Of a stretch of DNA of 64,000 bases, positions 32,816 to 41,649 are shown one piece after another; within the stretch, counting starts at the first letter, position 1; every line of letters begins with the position of its first letter. The notes below the pieces were generated by a model that ran no database searches, had not been told where the DNA came from, and was given only the letters and a program-made list of their open reading frames with translations. Location: NCBI GenBank assembly GCA_965198415.1, contig CBDAPN010000028.1, positions 496,001 through 560,000 on the forward strand, given 5' to 3'. Position numbers and translations under genes: made by a program. The DNA is from Endozoicomonas sp965198415 (lineage in GTDB: Bacteria > Pseudomonadota > Gammaproteobacteria > Pseudomonadales > Endozoicomonadaceae).

Positions 32816-34192
32816 ATGAAAACAAGAGTGGAAAAAGACAGCATGGGCAAGCTTGAGGTACCGGCCGATGCCCTTTATGGCGCCCAGACCCAGCGGGCAG
32901 TGAATAATTTTCCCGTGAGTGGGCAGCCCATGCCCGAGGCGTTTATCCATGCGCTTTTGCAGGCAAAAAAAGCAGCAGCCAGTGCCAATTGCAAACTCGG
33001 TACCTTGCCTGAAAATCTCGCCAATGCCATTGTCACTGCGGTGGATGAACTGCTCAGCAGCCCCGATGTGTGCCATCATTTCCCGGTAGACGTGTTTCAG
33101 ACCGGCTCCGGTACCAGCTCCAACATGAACGCCAATGAAGTTTTGGCGACCTTGGCCAGTGGTCACGCCAACGAGCAGGTGAACCCCAATGATCACGTAA
33201 ATTTTGGCCAGAGCAGTAATGACATCATCCCCAGCACCATTCATATCAGTGCTGCTATTGAGCTGCAGCACAAATTACTGCCGGCTTTGGAGCATTTATC
33301 AGCAACCATCAAAGCCAAGGCTGATGCTGTTAAAGGGCTGGTAAAAACCGGCCGCACGCATCTTATGGATGCGATGCCTGTGAGAATGGATCAGAGCATG
33401 TTGACTTGGGCGAGTCAGATAGACCAAAACGTTCAAGCGCTGACTCGCCAGCAGCCTGAGCTACAAAGTCTGGCTCAGGGGGGGACTGCTGTTGGTACCG
33501 GTATCAATGCACATCCAGAGTTTGCTCTTCAATTCAGCAGGGAACTCACGAAAATCACGGGGCTTGCCTTTAAGCCCGCTGATAACCTGTTTGCCCGCAT
33601 CAGCACTCAGGATACTGCGGTTGCTCTTTCCGGCGCATTACGCACGACAGCGGTTTCTTTAATGAAAATTGCCAACGACCTGCGCTGGATGAACTCCGGG
33701 CCACTGGCGGGTTTGGGTGAAATAGAGCTGGAAGCTTTACAGCCCGGGTCGTCTATTATGCCCGGTAAGGTAAACCCGGTGATTCCAGAGGCAACCGCCA
33801 TGGTGGCGGCACAAGTGATGGGTAATGACCTTACGGTGTCTGTGGCAGGGCAGTCCGGTAACTTTGAACTCAATGTTATGCTGCCTGTTATTGCCCGTAA
33901 TTTGCTGGAGAGTATTCAATTACTATCAAACGCAAGTCGTTTATTGGCGGATAAGGCCATCGCGACCTTCAAGGTAAATGAAAATAATTTACGTCAGGCA
34001 CTCAGTCGTAACCCAATATTGGTAACGGCTCTCAATCCTATCATCGGTTATCTCAAAGCGGCAGAAATTGCCAAGCAGGCCTACCAGCAAGGACGCCCGG
34101 TGATTGATGTGGCGGTGGAAAACACCGATCTCTCCCGTGAAACGCTGGAGAAACTGCTTGAACCCCGCAAGCTGACGGAGGGCGGGCTGTAA
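32816..34192 (+). CDS. fumC: Fumarate hydratase, class II
   Basis: Iron-independent interconversion of fumarate and malate in the TCA cycle. 458 aa with the signature GSSIMPGKVNPV, GTAVGTGINAHPEF, SGTSSNMNANEV and SSNDIIPS blocks. ATG 32816 (MKTRVEKDSMGKLEVP) fits the family; the frame is open upstream but overlaps the fagA-like gene. Class II fumarase replaces Fe-S fumarases under iron limitation, agreeing with the Fur-like site. Confidence 0.96.
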   Translation: MKTRVEKDSMGKLEVPADALYGAQTQRAVNNFPVSGQPMPEAFIHALLQAKKAAASANCKLGTLPENLANAIVTAVDELLSSPDVCHHFPVDVFQTGSGTSSNMNANEVLATLASGHANEQVNPNDHVNFGQSSNDIIPSTIHISAAIELQHKLLPALEHLSATIKAKADAVKGLVKTGRTHLMDAMPVRMDQSMLTWASQIDQNVQALTRQQPELQSLAQGGTAVGTGINAHPEFALQFSRELTKITGLAFKPADNLFARISTQDTAVALSGALRTTAVSLMKIANDLRWMNSGPLAGLGEIELEALQPGSSIMPGKVNPVIPEATAMVAAQVMGNDLTVSVAGQSGNFELNVMLPVIARNLLESIQLLSNASRLLADKAIATFKVNENNLRQALSRNPILVTALNPIIGYLKAAEIAKQAYQQGRPVIDVAVENTDLSRETLEKLLEPRKLTEGGL

Positions 34193-34193
34193 T

Positions 34194-34517
34194 TTAGCTG
34201 GTTTCTTCGCGCAGCCAATCCAGATAGGTCGACCAGCCAGCGCTGATAGGCACTTGAATAATCTGCGGCACCTCATAGCTGTGTGCCGTTTTCAGGTACT
34301 GTTCCAACGCGCTGTAAAGGTGCATGGTGGTCTTGATACGCAACAGCACTTCAGGTTCAGACTGCACCTGCCCCTCCCACCGATAATGGCTCTGAACAAC
34401 GCTGCTCTGAATGCAGGCGGCAAGGCGCTGTTCCAAAATGGCTTTGGCAAGGGCGTCGGCTTCTTGTTGGTTCGCACAGGTGGTGAGAACCAGACAAAAC
34501 TCATCGGATTGTTTCAT
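34194..34517 (-). CDS. cutA: Divalent cation tolerance protein CutA
   Basis: 107 aa. CLVLTTCANQQEADALAKAILEQRLAACIQ, SHYRWEGQVQSEPEVLLRIKTT and YEVPQIIQVPISAG are typical of the trimeric CutA1 fold. ATG 34517 is the family start, inside a longer frame. Convergent with fumC, with stops 1 nt apart. Physiological role in metal tolerance is debated. Confidence 0.93.
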   Translation of the reverse strand: MKQSDEFCLVLTTCANQQEADALAKAILEQRLAACIQSSVVQSHYRWEGQVQSEPEVLLRIKTTMHLYSALEQYLKTAHSYEVPQIIQVPISAGWSTYLDWLREETS

Positions 34518-34590
34518 GGGCGTTGGTATTAATGTGAGAGTGATAGCAGGTAGTGCCTTTACGCCTGACAGGTTATTCAACAATAGCACT

Positions 34591-34646
34591 CGACCCCGTC
34601 TAGGCGACCCCGTCTAGGCGACCCCACTATTCTCCAACAATCTTCT
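34591..34646. repeat. Tandem CGACCCCGTCTAGG repeat with dispersed-repeat tail
   Basis: Two full 14-bp units and one partial, then ACTATTCTCCAACAATCTTCT. The tail and one unit match the element at 22095-22140. Intergenic between cutA and the YbaK gene. Confidence 0.65.
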
Positions 34647-34677
34647 GGTTTAAAAAAGGATTTACTCAGTTTGGTCG

Positions 34678-35178
34678 TTAAAGCTCGTGAAGATAGGCAT
34701 TGGCTTCATCCGGGTCACAGCTGATGGCGGCGTGGGGTTGACCCTGTAGGAGTTTTTTAAATTGCTCTCGTTCCAAATGGATCAGCTCACGGTGGTTGCC
34801 ACCCTGAAAATATAAGTCATGTACCGTATTTAACTCATCATCCCAGCAGGTTTTCATGCCATAGGCTGTGCCAATGGCCGGGACGGCACCTGCCTCACAG
34901 TCTGGGAAAAGTTCTTCAAGGTTATGCTCCGTCACCAGATTGAGGTTGCGATTGAGCTTGCTATTAATCCAGCGCAGCATCAATTTGTTCATGGAAGGAA
35001 CCACAGCCATGACATACCCTTCGTTGTCCCTAAGTACAATGGCTTTGGCCATATTTTTAACCGGAACGCAGGAAATATGAGCTGTGTCCAGAGCCCGGTT
35101 CGAATAGGGGTGGCTGACTACTTCATAATCTGTCTGATTGGTATTCAGAAAAGCCTGGAGTTTGGGTGCAATAGACAT
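34678..35178 (-). CDS. YbaK/EbsC family aminoacyl-tRNA deacylase
   Basis: 166 aa. The YbaK fold is visible as VPVKNMAKAIVLRDNEGYVMAVVPSM with the conserved Lys, and the AVPAIGTAYGM block. Such proteins hydrolyse mischarged tRNA (for example Cys- or Ala-tRNAPro) in trans. The exact specificity is not readable here. Divergent from nhaD. Confidence 0.85.
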   Translation of the reverse strand: MSIAPKLQAFLNTNQTDYEVVSHPYSNRALDTAHISCVPVKNMAKAIVLRDNEGYVMAVVPSMNKLMLRWINSKLNRNLNLVTEHNLEELFPDCEAGAVPAIGTAYGMKTCWDDELNTVHDLYFQGGNHRELIHLEREQFKKLLQGQPHAAISCDPDEANAYLHEL

Positions 35179-35521
35179 TTGATCTTCTCGATAAGCTAGC
35201 GATTGGCTAATGACAAAATGACGGCAGATAGTTGACAGTTTGCATATAAATCTTATACGTAAATTTGTTAAATGATTGCGTAAATTGCTGTTTACACAAA
35301 AAAATATTAAATGTGTCTTTTTTATACTTAAGCTGACTTATAACTTTTTTCCCCAATGGCCACTGCCTTCAATTTGCCAATTTTATGCACTATTGTTTTA
35401 AATTATCGTGAGCGATTTGATAAACCCTCCGTTAACAACTTTCTGTTGACCATGGCTGTCGGTGGTGGTCGTTTAACTTACCAACGGGTTGCAAGCTCCT
35501 ATACAGAGCCTGCAGGACAGA
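35179..35521. other. Divergent regulatory region between YbaK gene and nhaD
   Basis: AT-rich, with one promoter-like pair at 35232-35259 and an SD (AGGA, 35514). No gene supported. Confidence 0.5.
35232..35259 (+). promoter_or_regulatory. Candidate sigma-70 promoter upstream of nhaD
   Basis: TTGACA and TATACG with a 16-nt spacer. It would give a leader of about 255 nt. Confidence 0.4.
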
Positions 35522-36919
35522 ATGATGATGACAATTAACAAAAAACACCTTTTTGCCGGTGTGTTAAGCAGCCATAGTGCGCTGGTGCTTGCTGGTGATG
35601 AGACACAAGCACTGACTGCCAACCCACTGGCATGGTCGTGTATTGCTATTTTTGTCATTGCTTACTGTGTTGTTATGGCCGAGGAGCGTCTTCGACTGCG
35701 TAAATCGAAGCCGGTGATTCTCGCTGCGGGGGTGATCTGGGCGCTCATCTCAATTTTGGCAGTGCAAAAAGGGGTGTCCCATGCACAGCTGAAGCAGGCG
35801 GTGATGCATGACCTTGAAGAATATGCGGCGATGTTTCTCTTTTTGCTGGTGGCGATGACTTACATCAATGCCATGGAAGACCGGCAGATTTTTGCCATGC
35901 TGCGTAGCTGGTTAATTAGCAAGGGTTTTAACTATCGAGCGCTGTTCTGGATCACCGGCGTAATGTCTTTTTGCATCTCACCGGTGGCAGACAACCTGAC
36001 CACAGCGTTACTGATGGGGGCAGTCATTATGGCTGTGGGGCAGGGCAATCCCCGGTTTGTCACCCTTGCCATGATTAATGTGGTGGTTGCCGCCAATGCC
36101 GGCGGCGCATTCAGCCCATTTGGGGATATTACGACACTGATGGTCTGGCAAGCCGGAAAGGTTGAATTCTTTGAATTTTACAGGCTGTTTTTACCCTCAC
36201 TGGTCAACTATCTGGTGCCCGCGATTATTATGAGCTTTTTCATTGATACGGGGCGCCCCGCCGAGGTTAAGGCCAAAAGTTACATTCGCCGGGGCGGCCT
36301 GATGATCTGCGTGCTTTTTCTGGTCACTATTTTTTTGGCGGTCAGCTACGAGAAAGTGCTTGGATTACCGCCTTTTTTGGGCATGATGACGGGGCTTGCC
36401 CTGCTGATGTTTTTTACCTACATTCTGCGCATCCAAGGATTAACCAGCAGTCGGCGGTTAACCGCCAGACCAAGGCCAAAGGATGAACCCATTGATATCT
36501 TTCAGGAGGTCGCCCATGCCGAATGGGATACACTGCTGTTCTTCTTTGGCGTGATCTTCTCGGTCGGCGGTCTGCGTTATCTCGGTTTTCTTGATCTGGC
36601 CTCACAGAGCCTGTACACCGGCCTTGGCGCCACCTGGGCCAATGTAATTGCCGGTCTGGTGTCGGCTATTGTGGACAATATTCCGGTGGTGTTTGCCATT
36701 TTAGGAATGGAGCCGCAAATGGACTCATTTCAATGGCTGCTGGTTACCCTGACTGCCGGTGTCGGTGGCAGTTTATTATCCATCGGTTCTGCCGCCGGTG
36801 TGGCCCTGATGGGAACATCGCAGGGCAAATACACGTTTATGTCTCATTTACGCTGGAGTTGGGCTATTGCCCTTGGCTATGCTGCCAGTATTTGGGTGCA
36901 TTTTCTGGTTAATGGTTAA
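35522..36919 (+). CDS. nhaD: NhaD-type Na+/H+ antiporter
   Basis: Inner-membrane sodium/proton exchanger of the ion transporter superfamily. About 465 aa with 11-13 hydrophobic segments; hallmark blocks are SFCISPVADNLTTALLMGAV and NAGGAFSPFGDITTLMVWQAG, plus SAIVDNIPVVFAILGM and GVGGSLLSIGSAAGVALMG. Three consecutive ATGs (35522, 35525, 35528) follow AGGA; the second has the best spacing. Fits a marine lifestyle. Its stop overlaps the convergent PagL-like gene by 4 nt. Confidence 0.94.
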   Translation: MMMTINKKHLFAGVLSSHSALVLAGDETQALTANPLAWSCIAIFVIAYCVVMAEERLRLRKSKPVILAAGVIWALISILAVQKGVSHAQLKQAVMHDLEEYAAMFLFLLVAMTYINAMEDRQIFAMLRSWLISKGFNYRALFWITGVMSFCISPVADNLTTALLMGAVIMAVGQGNPRFVTLAMINVVVAANAGGAFSPFGDITTLMVWQAGKVEFFEFYRLFLPSLVNYLVPAIIMSFFIDTGRPAEVKAKSYIRRGGLMICVLFLVTIFLAVSYEKVLGLPPFLGMMTGLALLMFFTYILRIQGLTSSRRLTARPRPKDEPIDIFQEVAHAEWDTLLFFFGVIFSVGGLRYLGFLDLASQSLYTGLGATWANVIAGLVSAIVDNIPVVFAILGMEPQMDSFQWLLVTLTAGVGGSLLSIGSAAGVALMGTSQGKYTFMSHLRWSWAIALGYAASIWVHFLVNG

Positions 36920-37494
36920 AACCGATACGTCAGCTGCAGTGTTTGAAAATCAAGCCCTTCGTTGATGCTGGCCAGACTGGCATTGGAGTAGTGCATCCAT
37001 CCGTAGCTCAAGGCATAAGGGGTTGCCCCAAGGTTCATGCCGAACATCAGGCGCGTTTCAAATTGCCAGTTGCCGCCCATGTTAATGCCCGAAGGGTGGC
37101 GTTGCTCAAGATCCGCCTCACTTTGGTAGCTGATACCAATACCCACATCCAAAAAAGGCGACGTTGCACTGTTACCAATAAAGCGAAAAACCGGGCTGAA
37201 GCTGGCTTGTCTGGCGCTTTTGGCACCCATGCGACGGCTGTCATCTGACAGTTTGCTCACCCATTTGCTGAAGGCTAATTCCATGTAGCTTTGCAGAAGA
37301 ACATGGTCAGATGACCACAGCGCCTCAGTAAGCTCCCAGTTGATGCTGAGGCGATACTGGTCAATCTTCGCCTTACGCTCCACCAGTGGGGAGATGAATT
37401 GCCCGAAAGCCAGATTGATTTTGTCCGGTCTCCAATCAGCCAGTGAGGTGGAAGAGGCGGTGAGTAAAAGCCAGCAAAGCCATGTTTTTTGCAT
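36916..37494 (-). CDS. PagL-like lipid A 3-O-deacylase (acyloxyacyl hydrolase)
   Basis: 192 aa with signal peptide (WLCWLLLTASSTSLA) and an outer-membrane beta-barrel pattern ending in TLQLTYRF. The C-terminal YGWMHYSNASLASINEGLDF contains the PagL catalytic His-x-Ser and following Glu context. PagL removes the 3-O acyl chain from lipid A and lowers TLR4 stimulation in known cases. ATG 37494 is preferred to TTG 37506. Confidence 0.8.
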   Translation of the reverse strand: MQKTWLCWLLLTASSTSLADWRPDKINLAFGQFISPLVERKAKIDQYRLSINWELTEALWSSDHVLLQSYMELAFSKWVSKLSDDSRRMGAKSARQASFSPVFRFIGNSATSPFLDVGIGISYQSEADLEQRHPSGINMGGNWQFETRLMFGMNLGATPYALSYGWMHYSNASLASINEGLDFQTLQLTYRF

Positions 37495-37579
37495 AACGAT
37501 ATCCAAATGATGGGCAGATCTTATGAATATCGTGATCGGTAATGACTTCCTGAAGGTCAGCGCATGAAGAAATTGCGTG

Positions 37580-37599
37580 ACGCTGGCAAATGCCAGCGT
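37580..37599 (-). terminator. Possible terminator hairpin after gatB
   Basis: ACGCTGGCA / TGCCAGCGT stem with a very short loop, 20 nt beyond the gatB stop. No clear T run follows on the minus strand, so termination is uncertain. Confidence 0.4.
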
Positions 37600-37618
37600 G
37601 CCCGAAAAATCTCTCGCG

Positions 37619-39067
37619 CTAGCTGTCCAGCTTCTGTTTCAACAGCTGATTAACCATCGCTGGGTTGGCTTTGCCTTTGGACGCTTTCATGCATTGACCG
37701 ACAAAAAAACCAATCATTTTGCCCCGTTTCTCCGGTGGTGCTGCCCGGTAGTTTTCCACCTGTTGGCTGTTGTTGGCCAATACATCGTCAATCATGGCGG
37801 CAATGGCGCCGGTGTCGGTGACTTGTTTAAGGCCTTTTTTCTCAATGACGTCGTCAGCGCTCTTGCCTTCACCTTGCCACAGCACTTCAAACACCTCTTT
37901 GGCGATTTTACCGGAGATGGTGTTGTCTTTGATGCGCTGGATCAGACCACCGAGCATTTCTGCGGTGACCGGGCTTTCGGCGATGGTGATGCCGCTCTGG
38001 TTCAGGGATTTTGCCAGTTCCCCCATCACCCAGTTGGCAGACAGTTTGGCGTCTTTGCTGGTGTTTACCGTGGCTTCAAAATAGTCGGCCAGGGACTGGT
38101 CTGATGAGAGGATCTCTGCGTCGTAATCGCCAAGGCCGAGTTCGGCAATGAAGCGGGCTTTTTTGGCGTCTGGCATCTCTGGCATGGTGGCGCGCAGTTT
38201 TTCAAGGCGGCTGTCGTCAATTACCACCGGCAGCAGGTCCGGGCAGGGAAAGTAACGGTAGTCGTTAGCCTCTTCTTTGCTACGCATGGAGCGGGCTTCA
38301 CCGGTGTCGCCATTGTATAGGCGGGTTTCCTGAATAACCTTGCCGCCGTCTTCTATCAGGTCGATTTGGCGCTCCACCTCTTTGTGAATGGCGGCTTCCA
38401 TAAATTTAAAAGAGTTCAGGTTCTTGGTTTCGGTGCGGGTACCCAACGCCTGCTGCCCCGTTGGACGAACAGAGACGTTGACATCAAAACGCATGGACCC
38501 CTGAGACATATTACCGTCACAAATGCCCAGTGTGGTGACGATGGAGTGAAGTTTTTTGGCAAAGGCGACGGCTTCTTCGGCACTGCGAATGTCCGGCTCG
38601 GTGACGATTTCGATCAGTGGCGTCCCGGCACGGTTTAAATCGATGCCGCTCATGCCGTGAAAATCTTCGTGCAGGCTTTTGCCCGCATCTTCTTCAAGGT
38701 GTGCATGGTGGATGCGGATGCTTTTGCGCGCGCCATCGGCCAGAGTAATGTCCACGTGACCGGCACCGACGATGGGCTTTTCCAGCTGGGTAGTCTGGTA
38801 GCCTTTGGGCAGGTCTGGGTAGAAGTAGTTTTTGCGTTCAAACACATTGACCCGGTTAATTTCGGCATCAATACCCAGACCAAACTTAATGGCCATGTTG
38901 ATGGCTTCTTCATTGACCACCGGCAGCACGCCGGGCAGGCCAAGGTCGATGGCGCAGGCTTGGCTGTTGGGCGCCGCGCCAAAGGCGGTTGAGGCGCCGG
39001 AGAAGATTTTGGTTTTGGTGGCGAGCTGGACGTGAATCTCCAGCCCGATAACGGTTTCCCATTGCAT
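37619..39067 (-). CDS. gatB: Asp-tRNA(Asn)/Glu-tRNA(Gln) amidotransferase subunit B
   Basis: 482 aa. MQWETVIGLEIHVQLATKTKIFSGA, RKNYFYPDLPKGYQTTQ, HLEEDAGKS and NRAGTPLIEIVTEPD are GatB signatures; the C-terminal YqeY-like tail domain follows (about residue 330 on). It activates the side chain of Glu/Asp on mischarged tRNA. ATG 39067 is preferred over 39073 (AGGA spacing 9 nt). Last gene of gatCAB, 11 nt after gatA. Confidence 0.96.
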   Translation of the reverse strand: MQWETVIGLEIHVQLATKTKIFSGASTAFGAAPNSQACAIDLGLPGVLPVVNEEAINMAIKFGLGIDAEINRVNVFERKNYFYPDLPKGYQTTQLEKPIVGAGHVDITLADGARKSIRIHHAHLEEDAGKSLHEDFHGMSGIDLNRAGTPLIEIVTEPDIRSAEEAVAFAKKLHSIVTTLGICDGNMSQGSMRFDVNVSVRPTGQQALGTRTETKNLNSFKFMEAAIHKEVERQIDLIEDGGKVIQETRLYNGDTGEARSMRSKEEANDYRYFPCPDLLPVVIDDSRLEKLRATMPEMPDAKKARFIAELGLGDYDAEILSSDQSLADYFEATVNTSKDAKLSANWVMGELAKSLNQSGITIAESPVTAEMLGGLIQRIKDNTISGKIAKEVFEVLWQGEGKSADDVIEKKGLKQVTDTGAIAAMIDDVLANNSQQVENYRAAPPEKRGKMIGFFVGQCMKASKGKANPAMVNQLLKQKLDS

Positions 39068-39078
39068 GTTCATTCGTC

Positions 39079-40530
39079 CTATGCCATCGCCGGAGATTTT
39101 TGGTGCCAGTCAGTCGCTTGCTGAAAGCGGTGACCGATATTGAGCAGCCGTGCCTCGTCAAAATACTGTCCAATGACCTGCAGGCCAACCGGGCGATTAT
39201 TGGCCATACCGGCCGGAATCGATAGACCGGGCAGCCCGGCCAAATTAACCGACAGGGTGTAGATATCCGACAGGTACATGGCTACCGGGTCGTTGTTCAT
39301 GGCGCCAATATTGAAGGCGGAGGTGGGGGCGTTGGGGCCCATAATCACGTCGCATTGTTTGAACGCATTAAGAAAATCATCACGAATCAGACGACGGATT
39401 TGCTGTGCTTTGCGGTAGTAAGCGTCGTAGTAACCGGCCGAGAGCGCATAGGTACCCACAATGATGCGACGTTTGACTTCTTCGCCAAAGCCTTCGCTGC
39501 GACTGCGGACGTATAAGTCCTGTAGGTCTTGTGGGTCTTCACAGCGGTAGCCAAAGCGGACACCGTCAAAGCGGGAAAGGTTAGAGGAGGCTTCAGCCGG
39601 GGCAATCACATAGTAAGACGGAATGCACAGTTTGGCGTTGGGCAGGCTGATCTCTTTGATCCGGGCACCGAGCTTTTCGTACTCGGCGATGGCGTTGCGG
39701 ATTTGCTGCTCGACTTCGCTGTCCAGTCCGCTAGCGAAGTACTCTGTTGGCAGGCCGATGGTCAGTCCTGCCAGTGAGTCGTTGAGAGTGGCGGTGTAGT
39801 CGGGCACGTCGCGATCAAGGCAGGTGGAGTCTTTGGCATCAAACCCGGCCATGGTGTTGAGCATGATGGCGGCGTCTTCAGCACTGCGGGTCATCGGACC
39901 GGCTTGGTCAAGGCTGGAGGCGTAGGCCACAATGCCCCAGCGGGAGACCCGGCCATAGGTTGGTTTGAGGCCGGTGATACCACAGTGGGAGGCCGGTTGG
40001 CGAATCGAGCCGCCGGTGTCGGTACCGGTGGCACCCGAGGCCAGCCTTGCCGCTACCGCCGCCCCGGAACCACCGGAGGAGCCACCGGGAATGGCGGTGT
40101 TATCCCAAGGGTTTTTTACCGGGCCGTAATGACTGCTCTCGTTGGATGAGCCCATGGCAAACTCATCCATATTGGTTTTGCCGAGCATAACCGCACCAGC
40201 GGTTTTGAATTTACCGGTGACTGTGGATTCGTAAGGGGCGATGAAGTTATCCAGCATTTTGGAGCCGCAGGAGGTTTTAACGCCCTCAGTGCAAAACAGG
40301 TCTTTATGGGCAATTGGAATGCCGGTCATGGCATTGGCAGTACCGGTGCTGCGCTGCTCATCGGCGGCTTGAGCCTGCTGCAGAGCCAACTCTTCAGTGA
40401 CCGATATGTAACTGTTGAGGTTGCCATCATACTGCTTGATGCGCTCAAGATAGCTTTTGGTCAGCTCAACGCTGGATATGTCGCCGCGGGTCAGAGCCTG
40501 GCTTTGTTCTGCGATGGTTTTGTCGTACAT
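39079..40530 (-). CDS. gatA: Asp-tRNA(Asn)/Glu-tRNA(Gln) amidotransferase subunit A
   Basis: 483-aa amidase releasing ammonia from glutamine. The Ser-cisSer-Lys triad is visible: Lys in IPIAHKDLFC, and the serines in GGSSGGSGAAVAARLA and GTDTGGSIRQPA. Middle gene of gatCAB. With metG and these genes the organism makes Asn- or Gln-tRNA by transamidation. Confidence 0.97.
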   Translation of the reverse strand: MYDKTIAEQSQALTRGDISSVELTKSYLERIKQYDGNLNSYISVTEELALQQAQAADEQRSTGTANAMTGIPIAHKDLFCTEGVKTSCGSKMLDNFIAPYESTVTGKFKTAGAVMLGKTNMDEFAMGSSNESSHYGPVKNPWDNTAIPGGSSGGSGAAVAARLASGATGTDTGGSIRQPASHCGITGLKPTYGRVSRWGIVAYASSLDQAGPMTRSAEDAAIMLNTMAGFDAKDSTCLDRDVPDYTATLNDSLAGLTIGLPTEYFASGLDSEVEQQIRNAIAEYEKLGARIKEISLPNAKLCIPSYYVIAPAEASSNLSRFDGVRFGYRCEDPQDLQDLYVRSRSEGFGEEVKRRIIVGTYALSAGYYDAYYRKAQQIRRLIRDDFLNAFKQCDVIMGPNAPTSAFNIGAMNNDPVAMYLSDIYTLSVNLAGLPGLSIPAGMANNRPVGLQVIGQYFDEARLLNIGHRFQQATDWHQKSPAMA

Positions 40531-40573
40531 GGGTAAGTTGGAACGCTGCCTGAGTTAATGGGTGTGAGACGGT

Positions 40574-40861
40574 TTATTCAATGACGAGGGGTACCAAAAA
40601 CAGGCTCTCTTCAACCGCCGGGGCACAGCTTTGCAGCTGTTCACGTTGATTCTCTTCTGTTACTTCATCAGCGCGCAGGCGCTGGGTGGCATCAAGTGGG
40701 TGCGCCATGGGTTCCACTCCTTCGGTATCGACCGCTTGCATTTGGTCGATCATGGTGAGGATGCTGCTGATCTGATTGGTGGTTGCTGCCGTGGCATCTT
40801 CATCAATGGACAGATACGCCAAGCGGGCGCTGTTGAGTACATCGGCGTCGTCAATGGCCAT
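40574..40861 (-). CDS. gatC: Asp-tRNA(Asn)/Glu-tRNA(Gln) amidotransferase subunit C
   Basis: 95 aa. ARLAYLSIDEDATAATTNQISSILTMIDQMQAVDTEGVEPMAHPLD is the standard GatC pattern. It stabilises the GatAB interface. First gene of the operon; decayed transposase DNA lies upstream. Confidence 0.95.
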   Translation of the reverse strand: MAIDDADVLNSARLAYLSIDEDATAATTNQISSILTMIDQMQAVDTEGVEPMAHPLDATQRLRADEVTEENQREQLQSCAPAVEESLFLVPLVIE

Positions 40862-41073
40862 GGGTTTGGTGTCTCCGTAAATTTGTATTGGGTCAGCCCG
40901 TTTGCCAGTTGTTTGCGCTCTCGGGGTGGCATGATAAGGATAAATAAGCAGCTTAATGTATGGGCTACAGGCTTATTTCTCAAGGGCTTTCTAATCAGCG
41001 CTGAAGAATGGGGCAATGCCATCAGGGCAAAAGCCTTTATCATCGCAAGGGCAGTAATGAAAGCGGGTTCATA

Positions 41074-41250
41074 AAAGCTACCCCTGAAGAAAACGCGCTT
41101 TGGCAACAGTGTATTGATGCCTGGCGTGAGTCTGGCCTGAAGCAATCAGTCTGGTGTCGTCAGAATGGCGTTAAAGGCTTTTAGTTCTGGTACTGGAAAA
41201 AGAAGCACAATACAGCCAAGCCCAGAGGTAGCGCTTTGTTTAACCTACTT
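41074..41250 (+). pseudogene. IS66-family TnpA (accessory protein) remnant
   Basis: ALWQQCIDAWRESGLKQSVW, then CRQNGVKGF, stop (TAG 41182), then FWYWKKKH. This is the S-GLS-x-x-FCRxxG---FYxWRKK pattern of the IS66 small ORF. It is truncated at both ends and runs into the ISAs1 fragment. Confidence 0.7.
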
Positions 41251-41400
41251 GATGAAAGATTGGCGAAACTCATCCGGGTCGAGACGTTCGAAGACTCGAA
41301 CAACGGTGTCGTATGACGGTATTCCATGGGGCAAAGGGATGTAGAGTTCGAGCCAGAGTCTCTTTGTTTTTGCCAGTTGAGAAAGCGTTTGGCGGCGTAG
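41249..41400 (-). pseudogene. ISAs1-family transposase remnant
   Basis: Read on the minus strand: SQLAKTKRLWLELYIPLPHG, then IPSYDTVVRVFERLDPDEF and RQSFIK. This matches the N-terminal GIPSHDTxxRVFxxLDPxxF motif of ISAs1 transposases. The rest of the gene is absent. Confidence 0.7.
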
Positions 41401-41649
41401 CTTGAGGTATTTTGGACGATTTATATGCCATGGTTTAACAGTGAGTGCGACTCTAATGCTTCAAGTTCCGTGAAGCAAAAGCGTACTTAGTCAGTAAAAA
41501 CCGATTGGGTGGGTATTATTTGTACGCTGTTTCCAGGTTGAATGGTGTCGGTACAGTCTCCAACGAGCACAATTGCTGCTTGCCCTGAAGTGATAGCATT
41601 GTTAGAGTTTCGGGAATTACTTAAGCCTTGAATCAAGGTACACCATAAC

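Larger units (their letters stand above)
40862..41649. other. Region of transposase remnants between gatC and mreB
   Basis: No intact gene. 41074-41400 contains IS66-type and ISAs1-type fragments. 40880-41070 shows no motif I recognise. The last 150 bp probably holds the mreB promoter. Confidence 0.65.
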
